64,000 nucleotides of DNA from Myrica gale (taxonomy: Eukaryota; Streptophyta; Magnoliopsida; Fagales; Myricaceae), in contig OZ005610.1 in the NCBI GenBank assembly GCA_963930655.1, positions 10,297,001 to 10,361,000 of the forward strand, read 5' to 3'. The translations under genes and the position numbers were made by a program. Below are positions 35,791 to 46,900 of the stretch, piece by piece. The notes under the pieces were generated by a model. That model was not told the origin of the DNA, did no database searches, and saw only the letters and a list, made by a program, of their open reading frames with translations. The first letter of the stretch is position 1; every line of letters begins with the position of its first letter.

Positions 35791-37194
35791 TAGTACGATA
35801 TTCACCCTCTACGAAGAGGAAAATGGTAAAGTATTGCATGCAATAACTTGACTTAGCCAGCCTGTATAAAATGGAGCAATAACCCATCAATACCAGACTA
35901 TCAACAAGTTCGACAATAAAAATACTACTGAAGCTTCAATAAATTTAAGGAACTAGACACTCTCACTTCCACCGACTATATGTGGTTTCATTAACTATAT
36001 TGAGCAAAATAAATGATAAAAAAATCCAATGCCTTTTCAAGTTGTTTTTTATTCATTTATGCTCCCTTTGATTGCAGAGAGAAAAATAGGAACATTGATC
36101 TCAAATTTTCCATTGTGGGGTTCCCATAATGAAAATTGAATTCAAAACAGCAAAGTAGTGGCATAGGGCCTCTTCACCATATACATTTTCTCTCTGATTC
36201 CTGTATATTGCAGGTCTAAATTCAAACTTATTGACATAACTTGCTTAAACTATCGGAGTTTGCATGAACTACCAAGGGGTAATTGAACCACTTTTGCCTG
36301 ACACACACCCCCAGTCATACACGCCAAAAACAAATTTCTAAATCATAGTTACATGATTCAAAATCCATGCTCATAGATGAATTAGAATAAGAAGAACTGT
36401 AACAAAACATAACAAAATAAAATAAAAGACAAGTATAAATCTACACTCATTTTGCGCCTTCATGCTCCAGACAAAATTTATACAACGCTTGAATTCTTTA
36501 GACTTCCTCTCATCCCAAATAGTCAAAACCGTAAAAACGACAAATTGAAAACCCAAAATGGTGGCTATCTTGTTCTCCACTTCCTCCGCAGCCAAGCACA
36601 TATATATAAAGGCCGCAATCAAAGTGACAATTCAACAAAAATCGGCATCATCGTCGCCTTCATTGCTATCATTGTCGTCATCATCATCAACATCAGTGGA
36701 AGGAGAAGAAGAATACAATCACAAACCAAATTATCGGACAGAAGAGAGCATCTAAAAAAGTTCGGTTTCAACCAGTCAAACCATTACACAGTCACACTCT
36801 CTCTCTCTCACACACACACATGTGGAGGCGTATTTGCTTTAACAATGGGAACAATCAGATAAAGCCACGGAGCAAAGTCGAACCGGATACTCGAAAAAGT
36901 GCGCACGCACAATGTTTGAAGCAATAAATGCTACGAGAGAAGAAGGCGATTGGGTCAAGTACGAAACTTACCATCCGAAGCTCCCGGCAAATAAGATCGA
37001 TCAGACAGAGGTGTACAGAGAGAACGGGAGAGTTCCGGGGAGAGACGATGTAATGACAGTTGCTGAGAGAAGAGAGACAGAGGAAGAAGAAGAAGTAGAA
37101 GAAGAGTGGCTGAGTCAGCAGCGAGACAGAAGAAAGGGGAAGAAAGTGCCATGGCGTGCGTCGTTGCCAAAGTGAGCGGATTTAGGTACTTATA
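35791..37194 (-). promoter_or_regulatory. LETM1-like 5' leader with a 5'UTR intron, and core promoter
   Basis: A donor GTAAGT follows GCTTCGGATG at 36972, and an acceptor TCGTAG precedes the leader just upstream of the ATG at 35790. This predicts a leader intron of about 1.16 kb (about 35815-36971). A TATA-like TATAAGTA (minus strand) lies at 37194-37187, giving a start near 37160. The leader exon is CT-rich. It contains an ATG in strong context (GCCATGGC, ATG at 37152) whose frame runs into the coding exon out of frame with LETM1. Confidence 0.5.
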
Positions 37195-37837
37195 CGTGTA
37201 CGATACCCTTATGTATGAGTGAGATGCACAAAGGCTAACAATCGTTGAAACAGTATCTGACCGATAACTGAATCGTGATTAGAATCCGATGAAGGGTGAA
37301 GATATGCGATACGTATTGTGTGCTATCCATATGAGGGGTTGGAATTTTGTAGACGCAAGGGAGGTGCCATCGTCTGGAGCGGACCAATTACCTTGACGCC
37401 AATTTTGTTTGTTTGAACTGAGCAGAATATTCTCCTTTTATGAGGGAATATTAGTTTGGACCTTTGAATTTATGGGCATTAAGTGTTGAAATTATTATTA
37501 TTTTTTTATATTGATTCCTTCTATTAGAAAAGAAAAATAGATTGTTAGGTAAAATGGTGATAACCAAATCTCTGTAGAGAATATACATTTAAACTTTGGT
37601 AATACACGTAGAAGACCAATAATAGGTCTAACAAAAATATACTTTACACTATAACTTATGAACTGTCTACTTAGCCTAGTAGGATAAAGGCAACAAGTGT
37701 TAGTTAGTTGATCGATAGTTCATAGCATGGTTGCATAAAAACAGGTCAGTTCATGATCTAACAAGAACTATTTTGTGGCAGTCCACAATGTTGTAGACAA
37801 CTAGTACTCCTGTTATGCGTGAGATTTAGGATTACTT
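37195..37837. other. Upstream intergenic DNA, no recognisable feature
   Basis: AT-rich flank of the LETM1-like promoter; no gene or repeat boundary was seen. Confidence 0.5.
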
Positions 37838-38030
37838 AGGTGGTGTTTGAAAGAGAGTGAGTGAAAAAGTAGTTGATTTGAGTGAATTTTTTATATTTAC
37901 TATAATAAAAAGAGATGGTGGAAGAGTGATTAATTTTATAGTTATTTTATTTGACCAAAAATTTAGAAATTGGTGAAAAAATGAAGAGAGATTTAATTGG
38001 AGTGATTTTTTTAAATATGTTTATATTAGG
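37838..38030 (+). mobile_element. MITE-like element, family D copy 3
   Basis: Begins TAGGTGGTGTTTGAAAGAG. The internal GTGAAAAAATGAAGAGAGAT and TTTTTTATATTTACTATAAT blocks resemble the copy at 15430-15655. Ends are degraded. Confidence 0.35.
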
Positions 38031-38640
38031 TGTGTAAGTCGGATTCAAAACCGAAACTTTGAAATCTATCATCCGGTCTGCTAAATATCATATGCCCAAA
38101 ATGGAATTTGGTTTCGCTGAGGGCTATTGTCAAACTTGCTGGAATTGGAACCAGACTTAGCGAAAACAAATGTCGGAATTTCGGTAATATTTTAAGCCAC
38201 ATTTTTGGGACCGTTTAGGCCTTATTTCCCGAAATACTCAATGTCACGCATCGTGCTCGTACTTACCTCCTAGGCTCACTTATAGTAATAGTATTCACAT
38301 AATGCAAGGATTACGACACACAATTACACTTGGTGATAAAAAAAAAAAAAAAAACTATTTTGCCCTAGAGGGATTCAGCGGAAGACTTTTGAAAATATAG
38401 GGTACTTGTCGAGAATTTGGAAATCTTGTCAAAACTTTAATAACGATTATTACAAGGCCAAGCTGTTTACAAATAATATAGTTGGTTTAGGAAATAGATG
38501 GGAGTGAATGAAACTTTGTAATAATCTGAAATTTTATAAGTAAAATGTATTGTGGGAACCAAAACATCTTTCTCGAGCACTACAATAAAAAGGGTTAGTT
38601 TACAAAAACGTGAGTACACTATAACTGAGTGAGCCTATAC
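38031..38640. other. Intergenic DNA with a possible hAT-like remnant
   Basis: GGTGTGTAAGTCGGATTCAAA near 38030 has the style of a hAT-like end, but no partner end or target duplication was found. The rest is featureless. Confidence 0.25.
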
Positions 38641-38649
38641 AACCATGAT

Positions 38650-39930
38650 ATTACAAAGTAAAAATAAAAAGTGTTTAAAATACATATTTGGGAAAACTAT
38701 TATAGACGTAGAGGGAAAAACCTAACTAAACTACTCCTCATCACTATCAGTGGTGAGGTCCACTACGCTGTCTCCAGGCATTGCTCGACTAGGTTCCACC
38801 GGCGGGGCCGGTAGTGAGGGATAGGGAACTACCGGCTCTGCCAGTGCATCAACTAAGCCAAAATCTACAGGTCCTGACATGGGAGGGTCCTTGAGGTACC
38901 AGTAGGGAGTGTGCTCCACTTATATCTTAAAGGAGTTCAAGACCCCTACCTGGATGTACAGGACCACAACATAAAAGGTCTAAGTTAAGAATCTGCTAGT
39001 CGTCGAATAACTTCATATCTTGTTAATAAATTAAGCACCAACAAACAAAATAAAAGATGGGATGAGTCATTAGGACTCAGTAAGGTCAGTAGGGGACATG
39101 ACAATAATTAAAACACGTGATAAACATGGCAATGCAATAACATATGTCAAATATAGCAAAGCGGTGAGAAATGTATGCTTCATCAATTTCATAAAGTCAA
39201 GACAAGCATCGATGTATGTGCAATGCAAAGATGTCGTGCACCCCTTTTTTCATCTATTCCTTTGGGTTTGAGGTGTTTCTGACCTTATCTCTGTTCTATC
39301 CCCCAAAGTGGGTTGTGCATCTCTCATCTCCTCTGGGACTTTTCTCGTGCCACTTACACTAGGACTCTTTCCTTTAGGCATTTTGCCCCATGAGATCCCA
39401 CTCTTTTCTTATAGCGGTGTGTTACACTCTCCCCATAGTGAACGGTACCGTCACCCATATCTCAAAAACAATTTCGGGTAGGTTTGGGTTCCATTTTTCG
39501 GCCTTGATCCATATAATGATTCATGATATAAATGCAATCATTGATGATCAATCATTTGCATAATTAATACAATATTGAACAACGTTTCATCATTCATCAT
39601 TTGCTCATAAATTCGTGATTCCATGTCAAACCAAAGCATTCATAATATTCTAAAAGAATTAATGAAATTCCAAGTAAATGTTTTGTGTGTTAATTATATT
39701 TTTCCCCCCAAAAACTTACACCCAAATCTCAAAACCCTCTCTAAACTCGAACTCGTTACAAACAACCACCACAATCTATGTGTCGCGTTTCAATTCGGTA
39801 TTGGACTCAATTTTGACGTCAACTTGCACTTTTTCCGTTGCACGTTACTAGCACGTGATACCCATCCCACGTGAAAATACGAAACTACCCCATTCAAACG
39901 ATAAACGTCGGGTTTAAGGCTGACTTGGTC
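38650..39930 (-). repeat. Unclassified repeat-like region, possibly LTR-retrotransposon debris
   Basis: A minus-strand ORF (38731-38919) ends in an acidic VVDLTTDSDEE tail. The 39230-39480 stretch (CCCCCAAAGTGGGTTGTGC and onwards) has the look of an LTR or its flank. No LTR pair, primer-binding site or pol domain was seen, so the class is uncertain. Confidence 0.25.
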
Positions 39931-40159
39931 AATAGAAGTTGAACACCTCTCTCTCTCTCTGTCTATGACTATGGTGTTGTTACTCTGTAGCGCTGATACA
40001 AGTTTAGCAGCTCGTCACCTCTTGGATACACCAGCCGCTCCACCCCAGCGTTGACACTGCCTTCGATCCCATCTCTGCCCAAGGCCACATTGCCAAAATC
40101 CTTCCCAACTCGTTATCGACGAGCAAAATGCCGATTGTATTGAGCCCAAAATAAAAACA

Positions 40160-40325
40160 TAAAGGTAATATTTATTTACCGAAATTTTGAGAATATTTTG
40201 AATGTTGAAGTTTATTAGAGTTTGTGAAAAGTTTAAAGTGTGTGTAAAAATTGAAAATTTTGAAGTATATTTATTTTGTTGGAAATTTTTGAGCCCAAAA
40301 TTTTATAACTACATGAATAATGTTT
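40160..40325 (+). mobile_element. MITE family C, truncated copy
   Basis: ATTTACCGAAATTTTGAGAA at the left and GAGCCCAAAATTTTATAAC at the right match, in opposite orientation, the element at 56223-56404. It lacks the outermost right end. Confidence 0.45.
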
Positions 40326-40531
40326 GCGACAATTTGCCATCTATATGGTGTTGGACGCGCGCAGCCGTGCTAATGAATGGAAATAAGTGGCAAAAGACAG
40401 TAAAGAAAGAGAAAGAAAACGTTGTTCTTGACTGATTATTCACACTCTGGACCTCCTATTATTGTGCTCATACTATCTTTTTTCTGACATGTGGAAGAGC
40501 AGAAGAAATATATACTTTTGTTTTGAAAATT

Positions 40532-40988
40532 TGTAATGAACCCACATAAGCTTGGAGATTCACACCTTGGAAAACCGGCTTACCAAGTGGAGGTGCCTCC
40601 AAGCTTATATTAAGGCATTACTTTTATTCCCCAACCAATGTGGGATTGTTACATACCACCACCCTTTAAGACCAACGCCCACGTTGGTTGAGCACCATGG
40701 GGCTTCTATTCACCGGACTGGGGTCATGCCCGTTCCACTGGATCCATGGCCGTGCCTTCTATTCCTTGGACTAGGGTCGTGCCCGTACCACCGGATCCAT
40801 GGCCGGCCACTCCGTAGGCGTTGTGGCGGGGTAGAACAAGAGCCCACAACCGGCTCCGATACCATTTGTAATGAACCCACATAAGCTTGGAGATTCACAC
40901 CTTGAAAAACCGGCTTACCAAGTGGAGGTGCCTCCAAGCTTATATTAAGGCATTACTTTTATTCCCCAACCAATGTGGGATTGTTACA
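40532..40988 (-). mobile_element. TRIM retroelement, near-intact, with 5-bp target duplication
   Basis: Two direct 122-bp LTRs (40532-40653 and 40867-40988) differ at one base and have TGTAA...TTACA ends. They are flanked by AAATT on both sides (40527-40531 and 40989-40993). On the minus strand, the primer-binding site TGGTATCGGAGCC begins two bases after the 5' LTR, matching the initiator-Met tRNA type. A polypurine tract AAAGGGTGGTGGTA abuts the 3' LTR. The total of 457 bp with no coding capacity defines a terminal-repeat retrotransposon in miniature. The near-identical LTRs indicate a recent insertion. ORFs crossing it are artefacts. Confidence 0.95.
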
Positions 40989-41487
40989 AAATTATATAAA
41001 ATGGGATAAAAAAAAACAGTTGGAAAGGTTGCGAAACATAAAAGAAGGAAAATTGTTTTTAAATAACTTGTAACCAAACATAGGCAATTATATTAAACTC
41101 TAGTACAAACTTATCTACATTTTTCTTAGAATTGTGGTTTTAGCAGAGGGTACTATAAATGACGGAAGTTGGTATCTCTAATTTACAATAAAAGAACGTT
41201 CGATAATTTCTAATTTATTAATACATTATTCTCAATTTTATAAGTTCTGAAAGAGTTAATTACTTTGATGAGTAAAAAGCTAGTCATTAGTACGATGAGA
41301 AAAGTATATATTGTTCAATGTTTTTGTTTTTAGGGTAATTTTTTTCTGGGGTAAGTTGCAATAAACCCCACACAAACTAACATCCTATTATTAAAAAGTC
41401 CATAAATAATAACTTGTTGAAATTCACCTTCCAAATCCATTTTCGTTGCTATTCTATCCCCATCTCCAAAACCCAACTTTTCTGTTA

Positions 41488-42376
41488 GGGTTAATGACCA
41501 TTTTAGTCCCTGAATTTTATGTTCTTTATCAATTTGGTATCTGAGTTTCAAATTTGGTAACATAAGTCCTTAGGTTATCATTTATCGATTTAGTCATTCC
41601 GTCCAATTTCGTCTCCTCCGTGTACAGTCATCTAACGGTAGACACGTCACCCCCAATAATATCACGACATGTGGACAGATTTGAAAAAAAAAACTTTGAA
41701 GAGGGTCGGGAACCAGCCTGCTCGCCAGGAGAGGGTGGCTCCCGACCACCCCTTCTCGAGGGTGGCTCGTCCTGGCCCTGAGCCACCCAGACTGGCCGCG
41801 AGAAGCCCAGATCTGGGCTCATTCGCGGTGGTGGCCACCCTGCAAAGGGGAGCCGCCCCTGCGAATGGAGCCCAAATATGGGCTCCCGGCGTCCGCGAGA
41901 GCTGGGCTCCCTCGACGCTGGCCGGGGTGGCTTTGGCCACCCTCCGCGACGAGCGCTACCCCGGCCAGCGCAGATTTGGGCTTCCTCGCAGACGCCTGGG
42001 AGCCTAACTGTGCTCTCATTTGTAGGGGGTGGCTCCCCTTTGCAGGGTGGCCACCACCGCGAGGGAGCCTAGATCTGGCCCATCTGGGCTCCTCGTAGCT
42101 GGCTGGGGTGGCTCGCGGCCACGGCGAGCCACCCCCGAGAAGGGTGGCCGGGAGCCACCCTGTTCAATTTTTTTTTTCAAATTCGTCAACGTGTCGCGAT
42201 ATTATTGGGAGTGACGTGTCTACAGTTAGATGACTGTACACGGAGGAGACGAAATTGGACGGAAGGACTAAATCGATAAATGAATATAACGTAAGGACTT
42301 ATGTGACCAAATTTGAAACTCAGGGACCAAATTGATAAATGACATAAAACTCAAGGACTAAAATGGTCATTAACCA
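41488..42376. mobile_element. Giant foldback (MULE-like) element with GC-rich core
   Basis: Outer arms of about 200 bp are near-perfect inverted repeats beginning GGTTAATGACCATTTTAGTCC and ending with its reverse complement. The GC-rich core (41700-42165) continues the inverted symmetry: GGGTGGCTCCCG, CGCGGTGGTGGCCACCCTGC and GGGGAGCCRCCCC occur in matching order on both arms. The whole 889 bp therefore folds as one imperfect hairpin with a short loop near 41920-41960. Flanks TTTCTGTTA (41479-41487) and TTTCCATTA (42377-42385) match at 7 of 9, compatible with an aged 9-bp Mutator-type duplication. The many overlapping GC-rich ORFs are by-products. Confidence 0.75.
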
Positions 42377-43189
42377 TTTCCATTAACTTCGATGGTTTTT
42401 GTCACACAAGACCCTCATGTGTCCCTCTCCTCTGTTAAAAGTAGAATTATGTCGCACTGAAACATTACGTTTTTTTCCTAGATACTAACCCTTAGCCTAT
42501 GCTAAATGTTGTTTTTCATGATTTCAAGTATCTATTGATATTGCCAAAAATAAAATAAAATAAAATCGAGAGTTATGACTCTCGGGAACGTATGTTTAAC
42601 CGGGAGAGGACGGTGTGCGGGTCAAGTGGGAAGGAAACTTATATGGGTTAATGATTTCTTTAGTTTTGAGATGAAATCGCAATGAAAACATGATTTTAGG
42701 ACATGACTTATAATTTAGGGAAACTTTTGAAAATACGTGGTACATTTTGGGAGGTTTATTGTAATTTAGCCTTGTCTTGCGAGCAAATATTTCTTTTGGA
42801 GTAAAACAATTAAACTTTGAGCTCAATATTTTGTTTCAATACTAAAGAGCATAAATGAAGGAAGAAGTCCTACAACATGAATCACATTGCACATCCTACA
42901 AGAGTGCGTTAAAAGCTTGAGAATCTGAACCAAAATTCCGCCATTCTCAAATAAAAGTTGAGAAAAAAAAGGAAAACTTTGAAGATAATTCAAATTGCAT
43001 TAAGATTCAAAAATTCATAAGATAGATCTTAACCAATTGAGATCTTTTTCAATTTTCTTCTTAAATTATTTAATCTAATTAAGATATAAACAATATAAGT
43101 TAAATATGGAAGAACCTATATGACTAATAGAAGTAATATTAAGTATTATGGATATTTATGTATACGTGAGTTGCATTAAATTTGGGTTA

Positions 43190-43608
43190 AGTACTCAATT
43201 CGTCCTTACGTTTTGACCCCTTTTAACTAATTGTCTTTTGCTTCTCAAATTGATCATAGAAATCTTGAATTTATAATTTTTGTTAAAGAAATCATTCTTT
43301 TAAAATTTTATTATCAAATTTAACATTATGTTAGTTTTAATTGTATATGTTAGTTCTAATTGTAAATTGACAAGTTTTACTCAAAATTAAAATCATGTGA
43401 CTTGTAATTTTTTTTTAATTTTTTAAGCAATTAAATAATTTAGTTTGTTTTATTATTTTTTTAAAAAAATTTAATTAAAAAGATTTATTTGATAAAAATA
43501 TAAATGTTAAATTTGTTATGATCAATTTCAAATTTAAAAACTATTTATTAAAATAGATAAAAAAATTTAGTACCATACATAACCTTAAATTTAAATTTTC
43601 GTCTCTGG
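43190..43608. repeat. Degraded inverted-repeat element
   Basis: CTCAAATTGATCATAGAAATC at the left resembles the reverse complement of ATGATCAATTTCAAATTT at the right. The interior is very AT-rich. It ends immediately upstream of the AHAS small-subunit TATA box. Boundaries and class are uncertain. Confidence 0.3.
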
Positions 43609-43616
43609 TATAAAAA
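43609..43616 (+). promoter_or_regulatory. TATA box of the AHAS small-subunit gene
   Basis: TATAAAAA lies about 290 bp before the ATG at 43907. A start near 43640 would give a leader of about 265 nt, ending in a CT-rich patch (CTGTCTCTCTCTCCCC). Confidence 0.55.
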
Positions 43617-43906
43617 GTGCTGAAGAGGTAACAAAAGCTCCAGTCAAAATATGCGGCGGCCGGCGGTGCAATTGCAAGTGTGCAACGTCCGGCTTTACGC
43701 TTTATTCTGTGAATCGAGCTTGGAAAAAAGAAAACAATAAACAGGCAAAAACAACGTGAGCAAAAACTGACAACGACTTTTGTATGTAGCTATGGCAACA
43801 AAACGTGGCACCTTCATGTAATGTAATATGATAAAGTGGTACATATCGGTGAGTTTCTGTCTCTCTCTCCCCCGCGGCCCGCCCATTCTGAAACGAGGAG
43901 TTGCTC

Positions 43907-46900
43907 ATGGCGGCTGTAACACATTGCCCAGCACCCTTACGGACCCAGAAGCTGAACCCACTTTTGAGAGTGCATTTGGGGCATGGGTTTTCAGGAAGCT
44001 TGGATTTTGGGCATTTGAGACCATCCAAATGGAGGACTTTTGAGTTCAAGAAGCTTGAGGTCTCTGCTGCTAGCAATGAAAATGCAGTGTCCTTGAGCGA
44101 GTCCACACCTCCCCTGACTCGGTCTAAGTGAGTTTCTGACCTTATTTTTGTCTAGATCTCTCTGATCTTTGTTTGCCCATTTCTGGGTTTGCTTTACCCC
44201 ACTGCATGTGGCTATGAAGCTTTACATTATGCAGATTAATATATACGTGCGCTTGTTTCAATGAGTTGCTTTTTCTGTTGGCGTTCTTGTAGTTCTACGA
44301 GGGCTTTCTTTGCTCACTTGGCAGAATTAGTTGCCTCACGCAACTGTTCTACTGCTGGACTTTGTTTCTTAGATAATTGTTTTTTTTCCTCAATTTTCCT
44401 TTCAGTTGTAATTTCGCTCGTATAATTTGATTGTGGAAGTTTTTTTTCTATTAAAATATTTATGGTAAATTGTTCGTACTTCCACGCAATGATTATCGGA
44501 GCTTGATGGCCTGGTAACAAGGGTAATAATTCTCTGTATCTTGGTTCATAGATTCACTATATGGAGGTTAATGTGATTCAGATCAAATGTACCATTATCT
44601 AAAGGAAGAAAGTGAATATATCTGGAAATGGGTGTATGGAGGTTAATGTGATTCAGATCAAATGTACCATTATCTAAAGGAAGAAAGTGAATATATCTGG
44701 AAATGGGTGGTAGTAGTGTTTGGTCAGTTTATATGAATTGTCTCTGGACACTTTATGTTATAAGACGCTGCGCACCAAGTGAAGCGGTGTACTTACAAAA
44801 TGAGATTGGTGAAAGGACACAGAGATGGAGGGAAGTCAAGAAGTTATAAATTGACAATGACCACTTTCTTACCTCTCTGTTTTTTTTTGCTGATTGTCAG
44901 GAGTCATTGGTGCAACTGCACTAGGTGAAACTCTGGGGTAAAATGAACGTGCATGAAATTTTGGTTGTATAGGATTCTGATCAAAGAGCAAGAATGATTC
45001 AAAGCTCTCTCGAGTTTCATGTGGTGGTTATATAGATCTATTGGAAGCATATTTTTCTGATGTCTATTTCTGGTTTCTGTGTGTTATTATCATTTCTGTC
45101 AAAAAAAGGCTATTTGTAATGTATATTTACACATTCAAGTGTTTAAAAGAGAGGTATTAATGATAGCATTGGTGTTTTTCCTTCTCTTGATATGCAGAAG
45201 CTATTCACGAACCTCTTTTCTTCATCATAACTGTAACTTCCATGTTTAGTCTGGTTGTAATGTGGTATCGTAATTGCTTTCAGGTTACAGCGACATACAA
45301 TTTCAGTGTTTGTTGGTGATGAGAGTGGAATTATAAATCGAATTGCTGGGGTGTTTGCTAGGAGGGGTTACAACATTGAGTCCCTTGCAGTAGGTTTGAA
45401 CAAGGACAAGGCTCTCTTTACCATAGTTGTCTCTGGAACTGAGAAGGTTTTGAGACAAGTTGTCGAACAGCTGAACAAGCTTGCAAACGTCATTAAGGTT
45501 GTGGCTTGCCCTTGATACTCTCAAAAGGATTCTCTAGAAATCTTAAATGTTGTGGTGTTGGTACTGCAGATCTTTATTGGCTGCTTTTAAATTTTTCAGT
45601 GTGGGCTAAAGAGTTTTTGACATTGCTTTCTTAACTTGCTACTACTTGGATTGAACTTTTCTAATAGATATGTATGAAAAATTCTTGGAGGAATAAAAAT
45701 TGACCCCCCACAATTTTGGCCTGAAAAGAAATTACTACTTCGGTTTCCCAAAAAGAAAAAAGTCTTGAGTTTCACACTTATTGAAAAGTGGTTTTACCAT
45801 TAGCCATTAGGGTTCCTTCTGAAATCTGTAGAATTCTAAAGAACGTTCAAATCAAAGGACAAATAAGAAATTAAGTAGAAACAAAGAAAAACAAAAAAAC
45901 AAAAAAAGAAGAAGGAAAAATAGCAGGTGGGGGACCCCCTTCCCTCGCCATTGGTGGGAGAGGGATGGAGGGAGAGAATAGCTTTATTTTGACAAAGCTT
46001 CCGGTGCCCCAAGGAAGTGCAAACCAATATACAATAAAATAAAATGATTAATCAAGGTTGCTTTTGAACTGTCTTGGAGTCAGTATAAGGTTCAATTCCA
46101 CCTAATAAGGATACAATGTAGGACTTGTCAATTTCTTTCTCATTCCTACAGCGACTCGGGGCATTACAATCTCTTCTCTAAACCCCTAATATTCTCAGTA
46201 GCTCCGTGGGATGCAACATCAACCTTTCGGAGATGGAACCTTGATAGAAGAACCATTTTTTTTAAAAAGGGGTGAAACTAAAGGACTAAGTTGGTTTTTT
46301 TTGTTATGTCATGGACCAATTTTTTTTGGGGCCAAGTGTTAGGCACCAAAATTAAGTTCCCCTATAATTCTAATGGAGTGATTTTTTTAATTCCTTTTTG
46401 CATTTTACTTCTTGAGTAACATTTGTTTTGTATCAGGTCGAAGATATCTCAAGGGAGCCACAAGTAGAACGTGAAATGATGCTCATAAAACTTAATGCAG
46501 ATCCAAAGACCCGTGCTGAGGTAATGAGTTAGGTCATTCAACCACTGTCTTGAGACATCATCTGGATGGACTACTTTCACATGAACGCAAAAGAGTACAT
46601 CAGTTGGTTCTTTTTTCCCCCTCTTAAAAGGATATTACCATGTGTGTCGGGCTGTAGATAACTTTTTTGGATGGACATTGCATCAATAAAGTGGGATTAT
46701 CATGTTTTGAGCCCTTTCAATATGTCTAATATACAAATTTCCGAACCCAGTCTGCTTATTTCAATGCAAAGATGCCTCATTGGCCTTTCTATTCGCAGTC
46801 CATATTTATAGTTTAATTTCCTCCTTTTGCTTTACAAGCCTTCTTTAAAATTCGTTTGGGGTATGTGCAAGCAAAGATGAGATAATCTTCCCTTTTGTTG

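Noticed and set aside
36452-37175. Plus-strand ORFs of 65-136 codons
   Set aside because: Opposite-strand shadows of the LETM1-like leader and its intron, rich in simple repeats.
40552-40937. ORFs of 110 and 75 codons across the TRIM
   Set aside because: They span LTR and internal TRIM sequence, which is non-coding by structure.
41662-42214. Six overlapping GC-rich ORFs of 60-112 codons on both strands
   Set aside because: They are produced by the GC-rich foldback core, read through both arms of the inverted repeat, and resemble no protein.
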